Source: Tepidaquicella sp964564635
Lineage (GTDB): Bacteria; Bacteroidota; Ignavibacteria; Tepidaquicellales; Tepidaquicellaceae
Assembly: GCA_964564635.1 (NCBI GenBank)
Contig: CAZMAR010000004.1
Location: 1-64,000, forward strand
Reading direction: 5' to 3'
DNA: 64,000 bases
Positions within the stretch are counted from its first letter, which is position 1. Each line of letters starts with the position of its first letter. A program made the position numbers and the translations under genes. Positions 59,873-64,000 of this stretch are shown piece by piece. The notes below the pieces were generated by a model, which saw only the letters and a list, made by a program, of their open reading frames with translations, was not told the origin of the DNA and made no database searches.

Positions 59873-62251
59873 ATGAAAAAATTTATTTTCAGTTTTGTCT
59901 TCTTCTTTTTAATTGGTTATCTTACAGTAATTTTTCCACAAGATAACCCATTGTGCAATTTATATCCCAAATTAGAATATATTAATGTTTATGGGGTAGG
60001 AGATTATGAAGCAGTATGGGGTTATGATAATCAGTCGGGAGCAATACAACAGGTACCAGTTGGTGCTGATAATAAGTTTATTCCATCACCCATTAACAGA
60101 GGACAGCCAACAAAATTTTATCAGGGTAGACATTACAATGTTTTTAAAACCGCCCTCTGTTCTGATGGAAGTTGTCTTACCTGGCATTTATTTAATAATG
60201 AGGAAACAGCCTGTGGTAAAAAGATTTTACTTTATAAATCTGATGGTGTACATGTTATGCCAAAAATTTTAGGGACGCCGACAACATACACTATTACCTA
60301 TAAAAATCTCTCTGGATATCAGGCAACAAATGTTAGTATCATTGATACTATGCCCTATGGTACTGCTTATGTATCACACTCGGGAAATGCAACAGTATAT
60401 GGAAATGTTATAATTTGGCAATTGGGTACATTAAATTCTGGTACTATAGGAAGTGTAACTTTAAGTGTTGTTGTTACTGATACAAATGTTACTTCATTTA
60501 AGAATAAAGCATATATGTTATCAAAGATTGGTTGTACTTTATATAGGTCCTATGCTGAAGATGTAAACTGTAAACCTTCAGGTGGGTACGAAGCTGGTAT
60601 AGAAAGCTCTTATGATATGGCTTGGGCATTGTATCAAAGATATTTCACAATTCATAAAGGTCTCGCTACAAAATATGTACAAAAAGATAATCCACTTTAT
60701 GGATATCCTCTACAAACACTAATACCCACAATAGGCCCTGAAAATTCAATTGCTTTTGAATCGACACCTTTTGATATAATGAAGATTTCTAATGCTACTT
60801 CTGCCTATGCGGTTGATTATATGCTCGGTGAATATAGGCTTGGAGCAGTTTTTTCCACTACAACAAATCCACCTCAAGTATATAATCATACAAAACCCAT
60901 TTGCGATAGGCTTGCCAATTTCTCTCTTGATGAATTAAATGTTGTGTTTGTTAATGAAGCACCGTATTATTTAGCACGATTAACAAACAATAAGAGGAAT
61001 AATAGCGATGCTACAATATCTTTTTCTGTTTATGAAAAGCAGAATGAGTTTATTGTAGATTCAAAATGGACATTAGATGAATATCTTGTCCCTGGTGATG
61101 CTATTCAGGTTTATAATTTTCAGGTCTGGTCTCCATCGATGAATTACACAAAGCAGATAGTTTCTTCAATTATTGATAAATTCAAAGCAATTAAAAATGT
61201 TTCATATACAAGTAACTACTTAAATGATGCAGATGTTTATTTCTATTCTGCAAATTATTCAAATACAGGAGAAGTAAAAATCGTAACTAATAATTTAACC
61301 CAGAATACTGAGAATATTGAAGTAGAATTTTTCATCACAAGACAACAGGGAATGCCTGAAGAAAAAATTGTAAAGAATATTAATGCAGAACCTGGGATTA
61401 AGGAACATAAGCTAAAATTAGGTATTATGTCTTCCGCAAGAGTAATAATGAACTCACCAAATGATTTTAAAGATGTTGTATTTCTTGGTGGAGGTGTTTA
61501 TGGGCCTTTCGTGGGCGAAAAGAGTTACCTGAGAGAATTTTCTAATATTATTTCTTCTTCTGTTCCAAATTTACCTGAAGGTTCATATATATTTCCTGGT
61601 GGTGCAAGAATTAAAGCAGATTTAGGGGACTATGTCTTAATTGGGAGGTCTCTTGATGGTGCATATGATGGTGTTGATATTTCTAAATTTGATAAGTTAA
61701 GATTTATTTTATATGCTAAGGGAAAAGTACGAGTGTTCTTGGAAGCTTTCGCTAATGGAAAATATTACTATCCTTATGTTGTTGTTGATGTAAATGGTGA
61801 AAAGGATTTTGAAATTCCTTTAAGATCATTTAAAATAGATAATCAACCTGTGAATTTAACATCGGTTTCTCAGATTGGTTTTGAATTCAATAAAGCGGAA
61901 AATCCCGATTACAACTATGTCGATTACTCTGTTAAAGATTTAGCAATATATAATAATAATCAAGTAGCGGTCGGTTCACCAGGGAAGTCATTTGAATTGT
62001 ATCAAAATTATCCAAATCCATTTAATCCCGTAACTATAATAAGATTTGATTTACCAAAGCAAACCTTTGTTAAATTGAAAGTCTATGATGTTCTTGGTAG
62101 GGAAGTGGCAACTATTTTAGATAAAGAAATGCCACCTGTAAATGGATATGAAGTTGTTTTTGATGCAAGTAAGTTATCTTCCGGAATTTATTATTACAAA
62201 CTTATAACTTCAGATATTACAATATCAAAAAGAATGGTTATTATAAAATAA
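59873..62251 (+). CDS. Large T9SS-sorted surface protein with DUF11 and CBM11-like parts
   Basis: This 792-residue protein has a signal peptide (about 1-22). A DUF11/Big-type domain follows at about 138-205 (TYTITYKNLSGYQATNVSIIDTMP). A unique middle region is unassigned. At about 570-690 (YVLIGRSLDGAYDGVDISKFDKLRFILYAKG), sequence resembles CBM11/CIA30-like carbohydrate-binding jelly rolls. The C-terminal sorting domain begins LYQNYPNPFNPVTIIRFDL and ends ISKRMVIIK. It should be secreted by T9SS. A weak AAAGGA lies close before the ATG. A strong terminator follows. Enzymatic function is not seen. Confidence 0.8.
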   Translation: MKKFIFSFVFFFLIGYLTVIFPQDNPLCNLYPKLEYINVYGVGDYEAVWGYDNQSGAIQQVPVGADNKFIPSPINRGQPTKFYQGRHYNVFKTALCSDGSCLTWHLFNNEETACGKKILLYKSDGVHVMPKILGTPTTYTITYKNLSGYQATNVSIIDTMPYGTAYVSHSGNATVYGNVIIWQLGTLNSGTIGSVTLSVVVTDTNVTSFKNKAYMLSKIGCTLYRSYAEDVNCKPSGGYEAGIESSYDMAWALYQRYFTIHKGLATKYVQKDNPLYGYPLQTLIPTIGPENSIAFESTPFDIMKISNATSAYAVDYMLGEYRLGAVFSTTTNPPQVYNHTKPICDRLANFSLDELNVVFVNEAPYYLARLTNNKRNNSDATISFSVYEKQNEFIVDSKWTLDEYLVPGDAIQVYNFQVWSPSMNYTKQIVSSIIDKFKAIKNVSYTSNYLNDADVYFYSANYSNTGEVKIVTNNLTQNTENIEVEFFITRQQGMPEEKIVKNINAEPGIKEHKLKLGIMSSARVIMNSPNDFKDVVFLGGGVYGPFVGEKSYLREFSNIISSSVPNLPEGSYIFPGGARIKADLGDYVLIGRSLDGAYDGVDISKFDKLRFILYAKGKVRVFLEAFANGKYYYPYVVVDVNGEKDFEIPLRSFKIDNQPVNLTSVSQIGFEFNKAENPDYNYVDYSVKDLAIYNNNQVAVGSPGKSFELYQNYPNPFNPVTIIRFDLPKQTFVKLKVYDVLGREVATILDKEMPPVNGYEVVFDASKLSSGIYYYKLITSDITISKRMVIIK

Positions 62252-62271
62252 TACATAAGAATATATCTTTT

Positions 62272-62308
62272 AAAAAAGCCATATAAGAATTTCTTATATG
62301 GCTTTTTT
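62272..62308 (+). terminator. Strong bidirectional-looking terminator
   Basis: GCCATATAAGAA at 62278-62289 pairs with TTCTTATATGGC at 62291-62302 around a single central base, so the loop would open to about five bases on a 10-bp stem. It is preceded by six A and followed by six T (62303-62308), so the extended pairing reaches 18. It ends the T9SS protein gene at 62251. The symmetric A/T tracts would also work on the minus strand. Confidence 0.9.
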
Positions 62309-62758
62309 ATTATAAAAGGCTAACGAAAATAATGAATATTCTAATTTTTTATTATTAAAATAATTCCGTGAAAAAAATCCTGAAAAAGTTTTTACCTGAT
62401 TTTGAGAAAATGGAAGGCAATATAATAAAAAAATTTTTAAATTATTTAAATTTTCTATATTTGCATAACATATTGACAATACCCATTTATCAGGAAACCA
62501 TGAAAAAAAATCCTATATGATTTAGATTATTATAATTGTTAAATACCCCTTATATCTATGTTCAAATATTAGTATGAATTAATAATATTATTTATTAACC
62601 AGGATATTATTTTACAGAAATAATTTTTTTAAAAGAGTATATTCTACAAAATATAAATTTTTCTTTTATTTATTTGAGTAGTAGTAATATAATTATTTTG
62701 CAATGGCTATTTCATAAGGATAATTTTCAAAAAAAAAATCTTAATGAACGACTTATAT
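62309..62758. other. 450-bp AT-rich intergenic region
   Basis: No convincing gene is seen. A 50-codon frame from GTG 62368 to TGA 62520 exists but has low complexity and no ribosome site. TATATTTG at 62456-62463 fits TAnnTTTG, but no TTG lies at the right distance upstream. The region separates the T9SS gene terminator from the end of the leftward S9 peptidase. Confidence 0.6.
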
Positions 62759-64000
62759 TTAATAACCATTTATCAATCCTTTTTTTATTGCTGGAATTCC
62801 TTTTAACATCCATTCAGGTAGTTTTGCGTTTTTAAGGTAATGGTCAAAAAACTGTTTCATCCTGATTGATAAATCTACTCGGTTAGGCCATTTTGTGAGA
62901 TTGTGTTGTTCTCCATTATACGAGAGTAGCCATGCTTTTTTGCCAAGTCTTCTTAATGCATTGAAAAATTCCAGTCCTTGTTGCCAGGGGACTGCTCCGT
63001 CATTATCATTACTCATTATTAAAAGTGGTGTTGTAATTTTATCTGCTTTAAAAAGTGGGCTATTTTCTAAATATAAATCCAACCTCTCCCATAGTGTTGC
63101 GCCAATTCTGCTCTGTGTTTGTTCATATTGAAAGCTACGCACTAATCCAGATTCCCATCTAATTCCACCATAAGCGCTGGTCATATTAACAACTGGTGCC
63201 CCGGACATTGCTGCCTTAAATAAATCAGTTCTCGTTACAATATATGCTACCTGATATCCTCCCCAACTTTGTCCCTGTAAGCCAAGATTGTCTCTGTCAA
63301 TATAATTTCTCTCAAGCATAGAAAGTGTACCACTTAATACTACATTATATGCACTTTCTCCCGGATAACCTATTTTATATGTTATATCGGGAATGAAAAT
63401 GATATAACCGTTACTATTATATAAAGGGAAGTTAATTACTGAACGGCTTGGATTTGGAATATAATGAGCGTGAATTCTATCTGTATATTTTTCGTAGAAA
63501 TATACAATCATCGGATATTTTTTATTTGTGTCAAGATTTTCAGGTTTATATAATAATCCTCTATGTTCTGTTCCGGTTGTATCTTTCCATTTAACTAATT
63601 CAACTGTTCCCCACAAGTATTTTTCTTGTTGTGGATTTGCATAAGAAAGTTTTTTGGGATTAGAAAAATTTATATTGCTCATCCATAAATCAGGATATTC
63701 TCTGTAAGATGATTTTTGCCATATAATTACATCAGAATTTTTAGCCTTAATCGGCTTTGTAAAATTATTATCCTGTTCTATTATTTTTTCAAGTGAATTC
63801 ACAATATTTAGATGTATTTTATAAAATCCTTCCTTACAGGTTTCTTCATTTCTATATTGTAATAGGATATAATTTGTGGTGGAAACGAAAATTGAATCAT
63901 TATCGAGATTTATATATCTGAATTCAGATTTTGCTTCTCTTCCATTTGTTAAATTTACGACGGGTTTTATATTACTCGGGTCTGCTTTCCATATATCATA
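62759..64000 (-). CDS. S9 family peptidase, C-terminal part (5' end beyond right edge)
   Basis: The frame stays open from the stop at 62759 to the window edge, so about 413 C-terminal residues are seen. The right end (YDIWKADPSNIKPVVNLTNG) is beta-propeller-like. The hydrolase domain follows with GQSWGGYQ (nucleophile Ser), SNDNDGAVP (Asp) and GEQHNL (His), the prolyl oligopeptidase triad order. A short apparent start (GTG at 63802) is internal. The protein is probably a secreted or periplasmic peptidase, judging from its homologues, but its N-terminus is not in the window. Upstream coding continues beyond 64000. Confidence 0.85.
   Translation of the reverse strand, partial: YDIWKADPSNIKPVVNLTNGREAKSEFRYINLDNDSIFVSTTNYILLQYRNEETCKEGFYKIHLNIVNSLEKIIEQDNNFTKPIKAKNSDVIIWQKSSYREYPDLWMSNINFSNPKKLSYANPQQEKYLWGTVELVKWKDTTGTEHRGLLYKPENLDTNKKYPMIVYFYEKYTDRIHAHYIPNPSRSVINFPLYNSNGYIIFIPDITYKIGYPGESAYNVVLSGTLSMLERNYIDRDNLGLQGQSWGGYQVAYIVTRTDLFKAAMSGAPVVNMTSAYGGIRWESGLVRSFQYEQTQSRIGATLWERLDLYLENSPLFKADKITTPLLIMSNDNDGAVPWQQGLEFFNALRRLGKKAWLLSYNGEQHNLTKWPNRVDLSIRMKQFFDHYLKNAKLPEWMLKGIPAIKKGLINGY

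Noticed and set aside
62456..62463. TATATTTG as a promoter element
   Set aside because: No TTG at 19-21 bases upstream and no gene downstream in that direction.
62368..62520. 50-codon open frame (GTG start) between the T9SS gene and the S9 peptidase
   Set aside because: Low-complexity Lys/Asn/Leu composition, no ribosome site and location within AT-rich spacer; such frames are expected by chance.
1..64000. tRNA, rRNA, CRISPR arrays and insertion sequences
   Set aside because: Intergenic gaps were read for GC-rich cloverleaf segments, regular repeats and transposase frames; none found.

Overview
This 64 kb window is an ordinary, gene-dense stretch of bacterial chromosome. It is very AT-rich by eye (about 30% GC), with almost no non-coding DNA and genes on both strands. 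The best guess for the host is the Bacteroidota-Chlorobiota-Ignavibacteriota group, most likely an Ignavibacteria-like lineage. The evidence is three type IX secretion (T9SS) C-terminal sorting tails (two with the NYPNPFN motif), a PorQ-like T9SS protein, two DUF5683 proteins, a fused alpha/beta 2-oxoacid dehydrogenase E1, a 7TM-HD (PgpH) protein, and two sites matching the Bacteroidetes promoter pattern TTG-N20/21-TAnnTTTG. No tRNA, rRNA, CRISPR array, transposase, integron or phage gene was found.

Layout. 0-3.4 kb (minus): dusB, a GH3 hexosaminidase-like protein and pdxH. 3.7-9 kb (plus): an alpha/beta hydrolase, then clpC-fabH-ispE. 9-13.2 kb (minus): dsbD, a DUF5683 protein, truA and a second DUF5683 protein. 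13.3-17 kb (plus): a self-contained small gene with its own promoter and terminator, then nadE, ggt and a PlsC-type acyltransferase. 17-21.8 kb: a CrtC-like carotenoid hydratase (minus), a CruC/CrtQ-like glycosyltransferase, dinB and a T9SS-sorted YCF48-repeat protein. 22-27 kb: fused E1 plus lpdA, a 528-bp gap with two inverted repeats, then YtxH and DUF948-like envelope proteins. 27-34.6 kb: exonuclease III, a lone HD protein with an RSH-hydrolase-like signature, DoxX, ADP-forming acyl-CoA synthetase, queD and a DUF255 protein. 34.7-41.7 kb (plus): pgpH with no usable start codon, a Xer recombinase and a nucleoside-type ABC importer without its binding protein. 41.7-47.5 kb (minus): an envelope-glycan operon (two WaaE-like glycosyltransferases, MsbA-like exporter, O-antigen ligase-like protein) running into DUF1844 and nadK. 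47.6-56.5 kb (plus): a ClpB shortened to its first ATPase half, gcvH, yceD-rpmF-plsX, a DUF4295-like protein, rpmB, a glycosyltransferase, tgt, yajC, ribBA, greA and an MCE protein. 56.5-59.6 kb (minus): UbiA-family prenyltransferase, EamA permease, acylphosphatase and PorQ. 59.9-64 kb: a large T9SS-sorted surface protein, and the C-terminal part of an S9 peptidase that runs off the right edge.

How the genes work together. Most are housekeeping: tRNA modification (dusB, truA, queD, tgt), cofactors (pdxH, nadE, nadK, ribBA), lipid and isoprenoid precursors (fabH, plsX, ispE), protein quality control (clpC, clpB, dsbD) and the cell envelope. The acyltransferase, hydratase and glycosyltransferase at 16.3-19.3 kb are the three enzyme types needed to make an acylated carotenoid glycoside, as in green sulfur bacteria. 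I did not see a clear undescribed defence or mobile system. The strongest anomalies are the ClpB that stops after its first ATPase domain, the start-less pgpH, the small carotenoid-tailing cluster, the RSH-like HD protein, the isolated 84-residue gene, and a Tgt that lacks its zinc cysteines.
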